DNA of 64,000 bases from Dichetophora obliterata (lineage: Eukaryota; Arthropoda; Insecta; Diptera; Sciomyzidae), in the NCBI GenBank assembly GCA_963920525.1, contig OY986436.1, positions 25,881,318 to 25,945,317 of the forward strand. Direction: 5' to 3'. Shown here in pieces: positions 1-11,327 of the stretch; position 1 is the stretch's first letter; every line of letters starts with the position of its first letter. The translations under genes and the position numbers were made by a program. The notes under the pieces are model-generated. The model searched no databases. It had not been told where the DNA came from and saw nothing but the letters and a program-made list of their open reading frames with translations.

Positions 1-571
1 AAAATACCTAAAATGCTGATTGAGGGCACGTACAAGGCCGATATGAAAATCAATGACATTAAATTGATGCCAAAGGGTTACTTTAACGTTTCAATGAGTG
101 CGTAAAGTGCAAACTATAAATACCCTATAATTATTTTATTGTAATATTAATTATTTTGTCACTGATGGTAATGTTTTTATTTCTTTTTTTTATGTTTTCG
201 TTCATGTGCAACAGCTGATGTTATCATGTTGGTCAAACCTGAAGGTGAATTGTATGAGCGTGATGGTCACACATATCTGCGTTTGACTAAATTTGTTCCT
301 GTGCCGGAAGTAGGCGATATGCGCATTTATGCTAGCGGCTTGTTACCGGATCCAACACTGAGTGAGTTATTTGTTAATGTTATAATTACTATTGCTGTAA
401 CACTATCGCTTTGTAGATGACCTCATTTTGGAGTTTGTCAATCAGTATTGGCCACAAATCTATAAAGCTATGTTGCCCGAGACACTCACGACTTGGGAGC
501 CGCTGATGTTGAAGGGATGGAATGAGTTTTTTGCTGTGCTGCCTTTCGATCTACTGCTAACAAAGAATTAA
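1..571 (+). CDS. takeout-like / JHBP-domain secreted protein, gene 1 (3' part, three exons)
   Basis: This is the C-terminal half of a takeout/juvenile-hormone-binding-domain protein, a family of secreted carriers of small hydrophobic ligands. Coding exons read 1-97, 215-361 and 417-571 with phase-1 junctions. Donors are GTGCGT and GTGAGT, acceptors CAG and TAG, and the stop is TAA at 569-571. The translation runs from KIPKMLIEGTYKAD through GLLPDPTL to NQYWPQIYKAMLPE and ends in PFDLLLTKN. The two complete exons have the same lengths (147 and 155 nt) and alignable residues as the last two exons of the paralogue at 22148-22501. The start, signal peptide and N-terminal cysteine pair lie left of the window. 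Family assignment is firm; the ligand and expression pattern cannot be read. Confidence 0.85.
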
Positions 572-1469
572 AAAACAAAGTATTTGAAAATATGTTTGCA
601 TTAAAAAAAAGCTTTATATAATGTGTAGGTAAAGTTTATGCTATGTTTGTAAATATATTATTATTTAAACTCATACAATATATAGATGTATATGTTATAC
701 TACCAATAATTGTAGTTTCAATATAAATCAAAACTAGTAAATTTGTTGTACGAATTCAATAGATTATTTTCATACTAAAGCAATAACGAGTTAATTATAG
801 TAAATAAGAAAGAGAGAAATCTTGGAATTTTTTTTTATAAACAATTTTGGTAAACAAAATAGAAACAAGTTAGATCTTTGTTTTTTAGCAAACTGCAAAA
901 TTATTATACTAATAATATTTTTGATTACAAAAACCTTTTTATTAAATAAATAAATTTACTTTATACTATAAAAAATTAATATTTTAACTCAAAAATTAGT
1001 AAATAAAAATATTTTATTGGCACGTCTGCACCTATTCAAACCCTTCCACTAAAGGATCTCATGGTATAAAATAAATCAATCCAATAAGTCAAATTGGGAA
1101 AACTATGAAAACATTTTTAAAAAATCTTTCAAATGTCTTTTTTTAAACTTTTGGCAATGAAAGGAGCTAAAGATCAGATTTTTTCCTTAGTTTATTTAAA
1201 TTTAATTTCCGATATTTCATTTTTCTTTGAAAAAACATCATCAGGGAGAAACTATAAGTATACAATAATTACAAATTTTTACAATATAATCACATAACAT
1301 AATAATTAAAATACAGGAACTAACAAAAATTAAATAAATACACTGATTTTACATTGATTTTTAAAAAACAGTCTACAAACGATGAGACAAAAAGAATAGA
1401 ACATCTAGCATAAAATAAACAACACTTGACGATGGACTTTGATGACTAATTTTTGTTAGTTTTGTCTTA
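572..1469. other. 3' flank of takeout-like gene 1, no gene seen
   Basis: Very AT-rich sequence downstream of the gene 1 stop. I see no coding potential, RNA gene or clear repeat structure. The right end passes into the 3' tail of the minus-strand Penelope-like element. Confidence 0.5.
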
Positions 1470-2930
1470 TTATGTGTTGTTTGTTTTTTGCTCTTTGTTT
1501 ATTAGATGTCCGTAGATGTGAGCGCAATTGTCCGTGTCAGTCTTAAAATTTAGTCTCAATCTTTTAGGTACACTAATAATGTGTAGCATTTCAAGCATGT
1601 ATCGTCTCCTATAATTTTTCTCTTGTTGCAGAACTTAAATTTTGTCAAAATCTGGAGCGTGTCTAGCCTTGGTACATTGGATTGCTAATGCTTTTTTTTG
1701 TTCTAAAGGTTTGTCAAGTGATTTAAAGTCTGACTGATGTCCTGCTATTCTCGTCCGTAATTTTGTTTTTGTTATTCCAACATATACCATTTCGCATAAA
1801 TTGGATTCGTCACCTTTGTACGGAATTCGCTATATTAAATCCGATTTGTCCTGCTTGTCTAGTTTACATTTAGTGTTTGTGTAAAGTGTTTGTAAAGTGT
1901 TTGATGTTTTAAAAGCTATTCTAAAATGGTCCTTATAAAAAATATTGGACTTTTTAGACTTCTCTGAAAAACCGGCAATGTATGTCATGCTTTTATAACT
2001 TTTTGGGTGGTCATTTGTCATCAATTTGTTATTTACTATTCTGTCTTTATGTTTAACAAGGTTTTTAATTAAATAATCCAGAAAATAGTTCTTCTTTAAA
2101 ATATCTTTAATCTTAAACGCATTGTTCTTGTGGAGTCTTTTGTCACTTATTTCAAAAACCCGGTTTGTAAAATTTTTAGCTGTGTTAATTATAATATTTT
2201 TAGAGTTTTAGAATAAAAATTGATTATTCCTCCTGTTGCCGTTGGTTTTTTATACCAATTAATTTCTATTTTATTGTTTTTTCTTTTTAGCAATGTGTCA
2301 AGGTAAAGTAGTTTATTGTCAGTTTCATTTTCTGAAGTGAACTTTATTCTCCTATAGCATGAGTTCAATGCGTTTAAAGTGTTTGGAATTTGGTCATATC
2401 TAACTATCGCAAAAAGGTCGTCTACATATTTGGTAACGAATTTTGGTTTCACTGAGAGATCGTCTAAACATTTATCTAAAAGGTCACCATTATTACGTCC
2501 GCTACTATTGGTGACGCAGGTGATCCCATAGCCGTGCCTCGTAATTGTTAATAACGTTTGTTGTCATATTTTAAATATCTGGCGTCTTGTACGCAAAGTA
2601 ATAAAATGTCAGAAAATTGTTTTTTGGTCAAATTTGTGTATTTTTTCTATAAATGTCCATTTTCTTGCTGTTGTGCTTATAGCGAAGTCAACTGGGATAC
2701 TAGAAAATAGTGATACGACATCGAATGATATTAGTCTCTCATCCTCTGAAATGTATATGTTAAGTTTGTTCTTTAGGTCCAGTGCGTCTTTTCTTTTATA
2801 CTTAGATGTTACCGTTAACTTATTCTATGATGAAAATTCCATTTCGGAAAATATCCCGCCACCTTTGTCACAGACTGTTTCTTCCGGGACACAAACAATC
2901 CTTTCATCAGAAGACCACATTATCTCAAAA
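1470..2930 (-). mobile_element. Penelope-like retroelement remnant (RT core plus GIY-YIG endonuclease)
   Basis: Reading the minus strand from about 2830 down to a stop at 1470-1472 gives a degenerate Penelope-like polyprotein. RT motifs in order are LISFDVVSLF, then GTAMGSPASPIVAD, then KYVDDLFAIV, then LLYLDTLLKR with WYKKPTATG. They are followed by NTLQTLYTNTKCKLD and a GIY-YIG-type region (MVYVGITKTKLRTRIAGHQ). The C-terminus ends in KTDTDNCAHIYGHLI. In-frame stops and frame changes (for example the stop before QLRGTAMG and one after VIMVTF) make it a pseudogene. The 5' part is missing at the border with the element starting at 2958. A Penelope-type N-terminal fragment in the same orientation lies at 14726-15049. 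Confidence 0.85.
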
Positions 2931-3085
2931 AGAAAGAGAAAAAATAAAAAAATAATAAAGCTGCATGTACAATATTTGCGTATGCATTTGCGTCCGTCTA
3001 CTCGCTGGCGCAATTAGATTGGAAATACATGAAACCTTATTGCATCGAGTAGAATGCTTACGTGCGTAAATTTTTTCAACGTTAT

Positions 3086-3128
3086 TTACGCAAGAAAAGT
3101 TAAAGAATTTTCTACTTTTCTTGCGTAA
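3086..3128. repeat. perfect 15-bp hairpin in the left subterminal region
   Basis: TTACGCAAGAAAAGT at 3086-3100 and its exact reverse complement at 3114-3128 flank a 13-nt loop. The outer TTGCGTAA half matches the subterminal repeats of the surrounding long-TIR element, so it is probably a transposase-binding or folding feature of that element. Confidence 0.75.
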
Positions 3129-3237
3129 ATTGCGCTAGAGAGAACTCGCTACATATAGACAGCTACGAATTTTTATTTAAACGTCAAATTTGAATAAATT
3201 TATTTTTTAAATTCGAATAACCAACATCTTAAAAAAT

Positions 3238-3880
3238 ATGGAACATTTTAATACAGAAAACCTCATAAATGAAGTTCAAAAGCATCCTTGCTTGTATGCT
3301 AAATCCAGTGCGGGGTATCGAAATAAAATAAAGCGAGCTAAAGCCTGGGCGGACATAAGTGGAGCTCTCAGCATTTCAGGCAAGTTATTAATGTTTAATA
3401 ACTTTTATAGAAGCTATAATAAAATTCTTTAAGACATGAATCTATGACCAAGTGGCGCTCTATCAGAGATCGCTATAGTAAAGAAACAAAAAAAAAATCT
3501 CCTGCGGTGCGGCCACGGTAAATGAATCAAAATTTCAATATATGGAGCAGCTCAGCTTTCTAAAAGAATTTGTCGCGCCCAGAAGATATGTTTTACCAAT
3601 ATATTTTATATATACATATATTCCGACTATTCTCTGTATATTTCAGAACAACGTGTAGCTCCTTCTCAAGAGGATATACTAATTGCAGCTAGAGAAGATG
3701 TTGATGATATCTCGCAAGCATCATATCCAAACGAAAGTTCTGTCATAAATGGCGAAGGTTTCGAAGAAAACATAATTGAAGAAGTGCAGCCAAGTTTTTT
3801 CGTTGAAGATGAAACTTGCGAGACACCATCAACTTCAATGATGGTGATTGTCGTGTTTCTAAAAAGAAAAGGAGGTTAGA
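3238..3880 (+). pseudogene. MADF (Adf-1/Myb-SANT-like) domain protein remnant
   Basis: The first segment begins at ATG 3238 and reads LINEVQKHPCLYAKSSAGYR and AKAWADISGAL, the first half of a MADF domain. After a probable intron, TKWRSIRDRYSKE (from about 3435) and then YMEQLSFLKEFVAPRR (about 3538-3590, shifted frame) supply the second half of the fold. An acidic stretch (SQEDILIAAREDVDDIS and on to about 3840) follows. Stops and frame changes interrupt it, and the Tc1 copy cuts it near 3880. MADF domains bind DNA. Inside a TIR element this is probably the element's accessory DNA-binding protein rather than a host gene. Confidence 0.65.
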
Positions 3881-5294
3881 TCTGACATTCGTTTGAACGC
3901 AAGTGCCTAAAACAACATTTCGCTCGGGAAAGTTAATAAAAATAAATAAAAAAAACATCAGATAAGACAAAAAGTAAGGCAAGAAATAAAAAAAAAAATA
4001 AATAAAAAAAACCATAAATCATCGCTTATTTTTTTCAGGAATGGGTTCGGGTAAGCGTTTAAATGCCACTGAGATGAATGTCATCGATGCCTTGAAAGCG
4101 GATGGACAATCAAAAATCGGAAAATTATTAAACCGTTCAGAGTGTGTGATAAGAAATTATCTAAAAAAAGGAAAAAAATATGGTGTAAAGCCCCCAACTA
4201 AAGGCAATTCAAAACTTACCTTAAAGGATAAAGGACGAATTCGGCACGAAGCTACCAAAAATCGCCTTTCCAGCAGCAAAATAAAAGAAGTGTTGCAGTT
4301 GCCTGTAACGACTCGAACAATTTCTCGGTGTTTGAAGAACACCCCATCAATAAGATGGACAAAACTAAAGTCCAAACCACGTTTAACTAAAGTTCACAAT
4401 GAAAAGAGGCTAGAATTCGCAAAAATGCATATGGCTTGGACAAAGGAATGGCAAAATGTTATATTTTCTGACGAGAAAGAATTCAATTTGGATGGTCCAG
4501 ATTGTTACAGCTGCTACTGGCATGATTTAAGTAAATCCGAAGTGGTTAGATCAAAGCGGAATTTTGGTGGTGGAAGTCTTATGGTATGGGGTGCTTTTTC
4601 ATACGAATGTAAGCTTCTAATTTGTTTTATTTCAACCAAAATTAATTCAGAAATGTATATTGAATTATTAGAAGACGTATTAATAACACATTTAGATGAA
4701 AAATAAGATGAAAACATAATTTTTCAGCAAGATAACGCATCTATCCATGCTTCAAAGCAAACAAAGGCGTGGTTTTCTGATAAAAATATACAGTTATTAC
4801 CATGGCCAGCTTGTAGTCCAGATTGCAATCCCATCGAAAACTTATGGGGCATTCTCGCAGCAAAAGTTTATGAACGTGGATGACAGTTTTCTACAATAAA
4901 CGAACTAAAATATACAATAAAGGAATGTTGGTCAGAAATCAGAATAAAAACTATCCAAAATTTGGTAGACTCTATGCCAAATCGAATTTTTTCTGTCATT
5001 CAGAATAACGGAGGACATAATAAATATTAATTTAATAAGAAAAACAGCCTAAAGCCATTTTCTTATTTATTTTTTTTTTCTTTTAAACGAGCTGCGCTCA
5101 AACGAATTTCCCACTGTACATTAACTTTTCTTAAATTTTGTCGAAAAAAATATGAAAAATATTTTTGATTTGTCTGTGATTTGTAATGCCTTAAATAAAT
5201 AAACCTTTCTGTATAAAAAATTAATTTAAACAGAGTGTTTTCATACTTAAAATTTAAAAAATATGGTATGCGCTCAAACGAATGTCGACCACTG
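3880..5294 (+). mobile_element. Tc1/Tc3-type DNA transposon with repeated terminal motif
   Basis: A DD34E transposase relic lies between inverted ends: GACATTCGTTTGAACGCA at about 3883-3900, and the reverse complement of CAGTGGTCGACATTCG...GAGCGCA at 5269-5294, followed by TA. A second inward copy of the right-end motif is at 5094-5116 (ending CCCACTG then TA). The right end therefore shows the doubled inner/outer repeat layout seen in Tc3-like elements. The outermost bases of the left end are degraded. It sits inside the MADF gene of the 2958-6042 element. Confidence 0.75.
4041..5030 (+). pseudogene. Tc1/Tc3-family DD34E transposase, two in-frame stops
   Basis: The frame opens at ATG 4041 with an N-terminal HTH region (about residues 5-50) and a second HTH with VTTRTISRCLKNT. 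The catalytic motifs are FSDEKEFNLDG (first D), FQQDNASIH (second D) and CSPDCNPIENLWG (E). I count 34 residues between the second D and the E. GGGSLMVWGAFS is the usual strand before the second D. The frame is broken by TAA at 4704 and TGA near 4881 and otherwise runs to a stop at 5028-5030. Length is about 330 codons, normal for the family. It cannot make a full-length enzyme. Confidence 0.85.
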
Positions 5295-5916
5295 TATTTC
5301 TTTTTATAATAAAACAGTTGTTTGGATATCTCCTAAATTTTTATCTATGATATATATGGGACATTTTCTGTCAAATCGGCCACCAAACAAATAAACCACC
5401 GCTAATCATGCTGATATAAATATGATAGTTTACATATGGCAGTTCAACACAAAAACCATTGTTTAACTTTTTTTTCGATGATTATTTTGAGTAGAGAAGT
5501 GAAATACGCTGAAATTAGAACAAACAAATTAGATCCTTTGGCATATGAGTTATATTAATTGCTTTGATACGTTGAAAGCGGGCTAGAAATATATGGCTAG
5601 TAAAAGTTTTTTAGAAAATTTGAAACAATTGTTCATATTGTCCTAATCCTAGCTATGTGTGATTCAGTATTAAAAATGTGTCCAAACTTTTAACCCCTTT
5701 GAAAAATATTGTGTTCCTGTCCAAAAAATAGTCACGCACCCAAAATTGCCGTTCCTTACAAAGAGCATCGTACATTAGGACACACTAATGTATTGCGCTC
5801 ACTATGCAAATAGTGTCTAATAGTACTTTTTCTTCTTAATTGCCCATCGATTCCATATTTAAATTTGGTTTTATCGAGTTTTAGTGACAGTTTTATTGAA
5901 GAAAATATTTTAATTT

Positions 5917-5954
5917 CAATGTTATGTTATACACAATGTTATGTTATACACAAT
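5917..5954. repeat. 17-bp tandem repeat, 2.2 copies
   Basis: CAATGTTATGTTATACA occurs twice in a row, followed by CAAT. It lies in the AT-rich right part of the long-TIR element. Confidence 0.8.
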
Positions 5955-6049
5955 CATTGTATGCGTTAAATATTTTGTTGCGTAAATTGCGCCAGCGAGT
6001 AAACGGACGCAAATGTAAACGCAAATATTGTACTTTCAGCTTAAGAAGG

Positions 6050-7451
6050 AACACTCAGGAACACTCCAGTTACTTCCTCGTCACCTTCTAACATTCCTTC
6101 TTAGACTAATAGTTCAGTTTTACCTCCTATTGGGCCTAGAAATCTATCAAGCTTAAGGGCAGTGTCGAGGAAAAAAATTTATTTATTTCACGTCTTCAGC
6201 GCGACACAACTGCTGAAAATGTATTGACCTTTATCAAACATAATAACTCGTTGAGTCAAAATGCATTTTGTTCATGCAAAAAAATAGGTAATAAACCTTC
6301 CCATGCTTCCTCTATTCTCAGAGTTCCAGCTGAAGAGTTTGCAACTGTTTTAAACTCTAATTTGTGGACTGATAATATACTCGTTACAGAGTTTCAGCCT
6401 AAGAATAAGCCTAGAGGGACGACTCAAGCCGCTCGTCAATCCCAAAAAAACTAAATATGCTATCCCTTTACTATCAAAATGTAAGGGGATTACGCTCTAA
6501 GACGCGAGACATATTTTTAATGTCTCAGAATTTCTCTGAGGATATTATCGCATTGACTGAAACTTGGTTAAACGGAAGCATTACTGATTTAGAATTGTTT
6601 GATAACAGTTTTGAGTTTAATAGAAGAGATAGACACGCTGACAATACTTCTGCTGTCGGTGGGGGTGTCTTATTAGCTGTAAGGAACTCCTTCGTTAGTT
6701 CCATTATTGCTATTCCCTGCTCTGCTAACATCGAACTTATATGCGTTAAGGTTGTACATTGCAATTCTAATGTATATCTTATTAATGCATACGTTCCTCC
6801 TAAGAGCAGTGTAGAAGTTTATGCAAGCCTTGCGGATTGCATAGAATACGTTATAAGCATAATTGACGTTAATGACGACATTTTATTGTTAGGTGATTTT
6901 AATCTGCCTGACTTAAAATTGGAATCTTCTGACGATGATACATATTTTTGTGCATCTAATTCGAAGACACGCCAAGAGCATATATATGTTGATAATATAT
7001 GTTCTGACTTACAACAAGTGAGTTGTATTTATAATAGTGGTCTTAACTATAGACAGTCACAATGTGATTGTTGAGAGCGCCCCTCATGCTTTGACTGCTG
7101 TTGATGAAAACCATTCACCATTGAGCATTTGCTAAAAATCAGACAGGGATAATATAGTAAAGTTTTACTCAATAGATAAAGTTTATGAATTCAATTTTAA
7201 AAAAGTTGACTTTTCGAAGTTGAATCATTTACTTTAAAGTTAACACACTAATAATAACACTCTTGATGATTCAATTTATTTTTTTTATCTGGAAATCTTT
7301 ACTGTGTTTTCTATGTCCGTGCCATATAGCCTCAAATTTACGAAAAATTGTGCTTGCCTCTGGTACACAAAGGAGTTAAATATTCTTCAAAACAGCAGGA
7401 ATAGGGCATGGAAAAAATATGTCTGTAGCTTAGACTTGAATGACCTAGAAA
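6050..7451 (+). mobile_element. LINE 1, segment A: ORF1 tail and APE endonuclease
   Basis: An ORF1 C-terminus (open to 6454, with SSILRVPAEEFATVLNSN) is followed directly by ORF2 at ATG 6457. ORF2 opens with YYQNVRGLRSKTRD, ALTETWL, a GGGVLLAV stretch and DDILLLGDFNLPD, the AP-endonuclease motifs of jockey/CR1-type LINEs. The frame breaks near 7074 and continues as ESAPHALTAVDENHSPL and YTKELNILQNSRNRAWKKY (about 7345-7430). The coding line stops exactly at the 8-bp target duplication 7444-7451 and resumes at 11328. Clade assignment (jockey/CR1 group) is by general resemblance only. Confidence 0.85.
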
Positions 7452-7923
7452 CAGGGTTCGCATTTGCTCATTCATGAACTGCTCATTTCTGCTTCTATTC
7501 ATTCATTTAAGAATATGAAGAAAAATCAAAGTGAGGAGCTCGTTTTTGTGAAGAGATGAGCAGATTTTTTTTGTTCATGAACTGAAGAAGAGCAAACTAG
7601 TTTGTGAACAAGAACATTTTTTACTCTTTTGAAGAGACTGTTGCTATTCATCTGTTCTTCAATGCTTCACTTGTCGTTCGTGGGCTCTTCATTTGTTCAT
7701 GAAATTTTCATGAAGTGGTGAAGGCAACGGATGATGCTCTCGTTCGTTTCGTTTAATTTTGTTTTTTAGATACACACAACGTTTGCATGCTGTGTCCCAA
7801 TGTGCACAAAAACGGATACGGATCCGTTACGAACCCGTTACGAGTCCGTCAGTACGCACTACGCTTTCTTATGTTTCGACGGACCCGTTACGAACCCGTT
7901 ATGAATCCGCCAAAAGAGTCTGA

Positions 7924-8010
7924 AACGGATTCGTATATGAAGTCCGTAACGGATTCGTATCTGAAGTCCGTTACGGACTCGTTTCTGAAGTCCGTTCTGA
8001 GTTCGAGGCG
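7924..8010. repeat. left subterminal 24-bp tandem repeats
   Basis: About three copies of a 24-bp unit (GGATTCGTATCTGAAGTCCG plus four variable bases) in the left part of the CACTA-like derivative. They are flanked by inverted GACGGACCCGTTACGAACC motifs. Confidence 0.75.
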
Positions 8011-8170
8011 GATCCGAAAAAATGGAAAAAGCAATTCGTATTTTTGAGAGGAATCGCTCTTATGTTTTGACGGACCCGTTACGAACCCGTTACGAATCCG
8101 TCAAAAAAATTACCACAACGTTAACATAAAAGACAGTCTTAAATTTGTTTTACAATTTCTTATTTTATTT

Positions 8171-8720
8171 TCAGTGGATAAGGGATACGAAATACAATTG
8201 TGTACTTATTTTTATTTTAAACAATTTTTTTATTTCACTAAGCTCGTGCTCCTCAAGCTCTCCTTCAAATCGAAGAAAAGTACTTGTCAGAATTTTTAAA
8301 TAATTATCATTAGTGATCAAGTTAAATGTGACTATAGGATAGCCGTACAAAAGATATTTTTCGGAAACTTTTTTAATTGCGTGAATTTGGTACGCTTTGT
8401 CATTATAGCAGTAAAAGTTATTGGGATGCTTCAATGAAAAATAATGTTGAGCTGTTTGAAGAAACAAGTATGAGCCATCCTGGAACTCACAAACATTGTA
8501 CTTGTTTGTTTGATATTTTGAATTATTTTTTTACCATTTAAACTAGCCTCCACTACTCTCTTATAAATTTTATTGCAAAATAATTTTTTTGTTTTAATTT
8601 ACATTTAATTTCCTGCAAAAAGTTTTCGAATTTGAATGCGTCAAACTTGTTTAGAGAACCTATATTTTGAACATATGTAGCTAAATGCGTCAAACGAGTT
8701 CGTTGCGAGTTCGCATTATT
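8171..8720 (-). pseudogene. decayed CACTA-like transposase C-terminal region
   Basis: On the minus strand, about 8720-8553 reads GSLNKFDAFKFENFLQEIK, with the G-x3-F-x-A-x2-FE-x2-L-x2-IK pattern of the DUF4218-type region next to TNP2 transposases. The same pattern (GPFHTFSAYPFESKLFVIK) is in the better preserved element at 28933-31350. A second open segment, 8467-8171, would be the following C-terminal part. Stops separate the two. It is a fragment with no catalytic core. Confidence 0.55.
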
Positions 8721-8751
8721 TAAAAAAAAAGAGTCTGAAACGTCTGTTTCG

Positions 8752-8916
8752 TATATGAAGTCCGAAATGGATTCGTATCTGAAGTCCGAAACAGATTCGT
8801 ATCTGAAGTCCGAAACGGATTCGTATCTGAAGTCCGAAACGGATTCGTAACTGAAGTCCGAAACGGATTCGTATCTGAAGTCCGAAACGGATTCGTAACT
8901 GAAGTCCGTAACGGAG
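8752..8916. repeat. right subterminal 24-bp tandem repeats
   Basis: About seven copies of a 24-bp unit (GAAGTCCGAAACGGATTCGT plus four bases), in the same orientation as those near 7924. Because 24 is a multiple of 3 they make long spurious open frames in two phases. I do not regard these as genes. Confidence 0.85.
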
Positions 8917-9281
8917 AGAGGAATTTCATACGAAAAAGGATCCGTTCCGGATGCGAAACGCAATCCGTTTCGGACAAAATGTACGAAGAAGTGAGTTCGT
9001 TACGGATTCGTTACAGATCCGTTTGGCACACTGGGGTTGTATTGAAGCGAGGCAATGAAATGACTTGAATGTTTGTGTGTATGTATGTTAAGCAGCGTGG
9101 CAACAAGAATGCAATAACAGAGCATTGTGGGATTCTATGGAAAGTTTAATAAAAAGCCACAGATTTGTTTTTGGTACGCATGCACAGTGGCTCATATGAT
9201 GGTTGATAGCAAATAAAATTTACCTTTTCTATTTTGGGGGTTACAAATTCCACCTGTAGGGTAAAAAATTTAGAAATATGT

Positions 9282-10110
9282 AGCCACCTAATAATATGTA
9301 TTTTGACGTGTTTTAAACGTCATTTATAGTGTTAAGGGGTCGCTGATTTCGAGTCTGAAGTCAGAATTTTAAAATTCAAGTTAGTTGATAGGGTTGCCAC
9401 CTTAATTTTTTTTAGTTTTATAAATTCGGGGCTGGCAAAAAAAAATGGTACACCAAACATGGGTCGCTGAATTCGAATCCGTCGTCAGAATTTCGAAATT
9501 ATAAAATTTTGAAATAATAGGGTTGCCACCTAATAATATGTCTTTTTAAGAGTTTTAAAGTCATTTATTAGTGTTAAGGGGTCGCTGATTTCGAATATAA
9601 AGTCAGAATTTTAAAATTCAAGATGGTGGATAGGGTTTCCACCTTAATTTTTTTTAGTTTTATAAATTCGGGGCTGGCAAAAAAAAAATGGTACACCAAA
9701 AATGGGTCGCTGAATCCGAATCCGTCGTCAGAATTTGAAATAATAGGGTTGCCACCTAATAATATGTCTTTTTAAGAGTTTTAAACGTCATTTATTAGTT
9801 TTAAGGGGTCGCTGATTTCGAATCTAAAGTCAGAATTTTAAAACTCAAGATGGTGGATAGGGTTGCCACCTTAATTTTTTTAGTTTTATAAATTCGGGGC
9901 TGGCAAAAAAAAAGGTACACCAAAAATGGGTCGCTGAATCCGAATCCGTCGTCAGAATTTCAAAATTATAAAATTTTGATATAATAGGGCTGCCACCTAA
10001 TAATATGTATTTTAAAGAGTTTTAAACATCATTTATCAGTGTAAGGGGGTCGCTGAATCCGAATCCGCAGTCAGAATTTCTAAATTACAAAATTTTGAAA
10101 TAATAGGGTT
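9282..10110. repeat. about 235-bp tandem repeats in the left foldback arm
   Basis: Three and a half units each start near GCCACCTAATAATATG (9284, 9529, 9748, 9983). Each contains AAGGGGTCGCTGATTTCG and ATTCGGGGCTGGCAAAAA. The right arm (about 10150-10760) carries roughly two and a half units in reverse orientation. Copy-number difference between arms suggests unequal exchange or slippage, as in foldback elements generally. Confidence 0.8.
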
Positions 10111-11327
10111 GCTTTTACTTTTTAAAATAAAAATGAATTCATAAAAATGCATAAAATAAAGGTGGCAACCCTATCCACCATCTTGAATTTTAAAATTCTG
10201 ACTTTAGATTCGAAATCAGCGACCCCTTAACACTAATAAATGACGTTTAAAACTCTTAAAAAGACATATTATTAGGTGGCAACCCTATTATTTCAAAATT
10301 TTATAATTTTGAAATTCTGACGATGGATTCGGATTCAGCGACCCATTTTTGGTGTACCTTTTTTTTTGCCAGCCCCGAATTTATAAAACTAAAAAAATTA
10401 AGGTGGCAACCCTATCCACCATCTTGAGTTTTAAAATTCTGACTTTAGATTCGAAATCAGCGACCCCTTAAAACTAATAAATGACGTTTAAAACTCTTAA
10501 AAAGACATATTATTAGGTGGCAACCCTATTATTTCAAATTCTGACGACGGATTCGGATTCAGCGACCCATTTTTGGTGTACCATTTTTTTTTGCCAGCCC
10601 CGAATTTATAAAACTAAAAAAAATTAAGGTGGCAGCCCTATCAACTAACTTGAATTTTAAAATTCTGACTTCAGACTCGAAATCAGCGACCCCTTAACTC
10701 TAATAAATGACGTTTAAAACACGTCAAAATACATATTATTAGGTGGCTACATATTTCTAAATTTTTTACCCTACAGGTGGAATTTGTAACCCCCAAAATA
10801 TAAAAGGTAAATTTTATTTGCTATCAACCATCATATGAGCCACTGTGCATGCGTACCAAAAACAAATCTGTGGCTGTTTATTAAACTTTCCATGGAATCC
10901 CACAATGCTCTGTTATTGCATTCTTGTTGACACGCTGCTTAACATACATACACACAAACATTCAAGTCATTTCATTGCCTCGCTTCAATACAACACAGCA
11001 TGCAAACGTTGTGTGTATCTAAAAAACAAAATTAAACGAAACGAACGAGAGCATCATCCGTTGCCTTCACCACTTCATGAAAATTTCATGAACAAATGAA
11101 GAGCCAACGAACGACAAGTGAAGCATTGAAGAACAGATGAATAGCAACAGTCTCTTCAAAAGAGTAAAAAATGTTCTTGTTCACAAACTAGTTTGCTCTT
11201 CTTCAGTTCATGAACAAAAAAAAATCTGCTCATCTCTTCACAAAAATGAATATGAGTAGGTTTTTTTTTTGAGCAAAAAATTCCTTCATATTCATGAAGC
11301 TTCATGAGTGAGCAAATACGAACCCTG

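Larger units (their letters stand above)
2958..6042. mobile_element. long-TIR DNA element carrying a MADF remnant and a Tc1 insertion
   Basis: Inverted termini of roughly 55 bp face each other at 2958-3015 and 5985-6042. Both share GTACAATATTTGCGT, TTGCGTCCGT and ACTCGCTGGCGCAATT in opposite orientation. The motif TTGCGTAAATTGCGC recurs subterminally near 3121 and 5979. Inside are a MADF-domain coding remnant (3238-3880) and a later Tc1/Tc3 insertion (about 3880-5294). MADF/Myb-like accessory proteins are known from PIF/Harbinger elements, which is my best superfamily guess, but no Harbinger DDE transposase and no clear 3-bp TSD are visible. It is probably a deletion derivative. The 700 bp to the right of the Tc1 copy is AT-rich with nothing recognisable. 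Confidence 0.6.
7796..9035. mobile_element. CACTA-like (EnSpm) derivative inside the foldback left arm
   Basis: The element begins CCCAATGTGC and ends with the inverted form GCACACTGGG. It is bounded by GT at 7794-7795 and 9036-9037. The opposite arm of the foldback (around 10990-11005) is the uninterrupted version of this site and confirms a 2-bp GT duplication. Both subterminal regions contain repeats of an ACGGATTCGTA / GAAGTCCG unit, typical of CACTA elements. The interior carries a decayed transposase C-terminus on the minus strand. Superfamily is inferred from TSD length, subterminal repeats and that remnant. Confidence 0.7.
7452..11327. mobile_element. foldback element with hAT-type ends and 8-bp TSD
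   Basis: The ends are CAGGGTTCGCATTTGCTCA at 7452 and the inverted CAGGGTTCGTATTTGCTCA ending at 11327. They are flanked by the 8-bp duplication CCTAGAAA (7444-7451 and 11328-11335). The 8-bp TSD and CAGGG terminus indicate hAT mobilisation. Almost the whole element is a giant inverted repeat. The left arm is 7452-7795 plus 9036-about 10110, and the right arm is about 10155-11327, nearly identical by eye over the outer kilobase. The arms differ mainly in the number of internal tandem units. No hAT transposase is present, so it is non-autonomous. Confidence 0.85.

Noticed and set aside
4157..4717. Minus-strand open frames opposite the Tc1 transposase
   Set aside because: Antisense shadows of the 4041-5030 transposase frame.
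8553..8977. Two overlapping repeat-protein open frames on the minus strand
   Set aside because: The upstream part is the 24-bp subterminal repeat read in two phases. Only 8553-8720 has transposase-like residues.
9280..10760. CRISPR-like or satellite array
   Set aside because: The regularly spaced blocks are 235-bp tandem units in the two arms of a eukaryotic foldback element, in opposite orientations.
10845..11099. 84-codon open frame in the right foldback arm
   Set aside because: Part of the palindrome; the mirror segment in the left arm shows no corresponding protein conservation.
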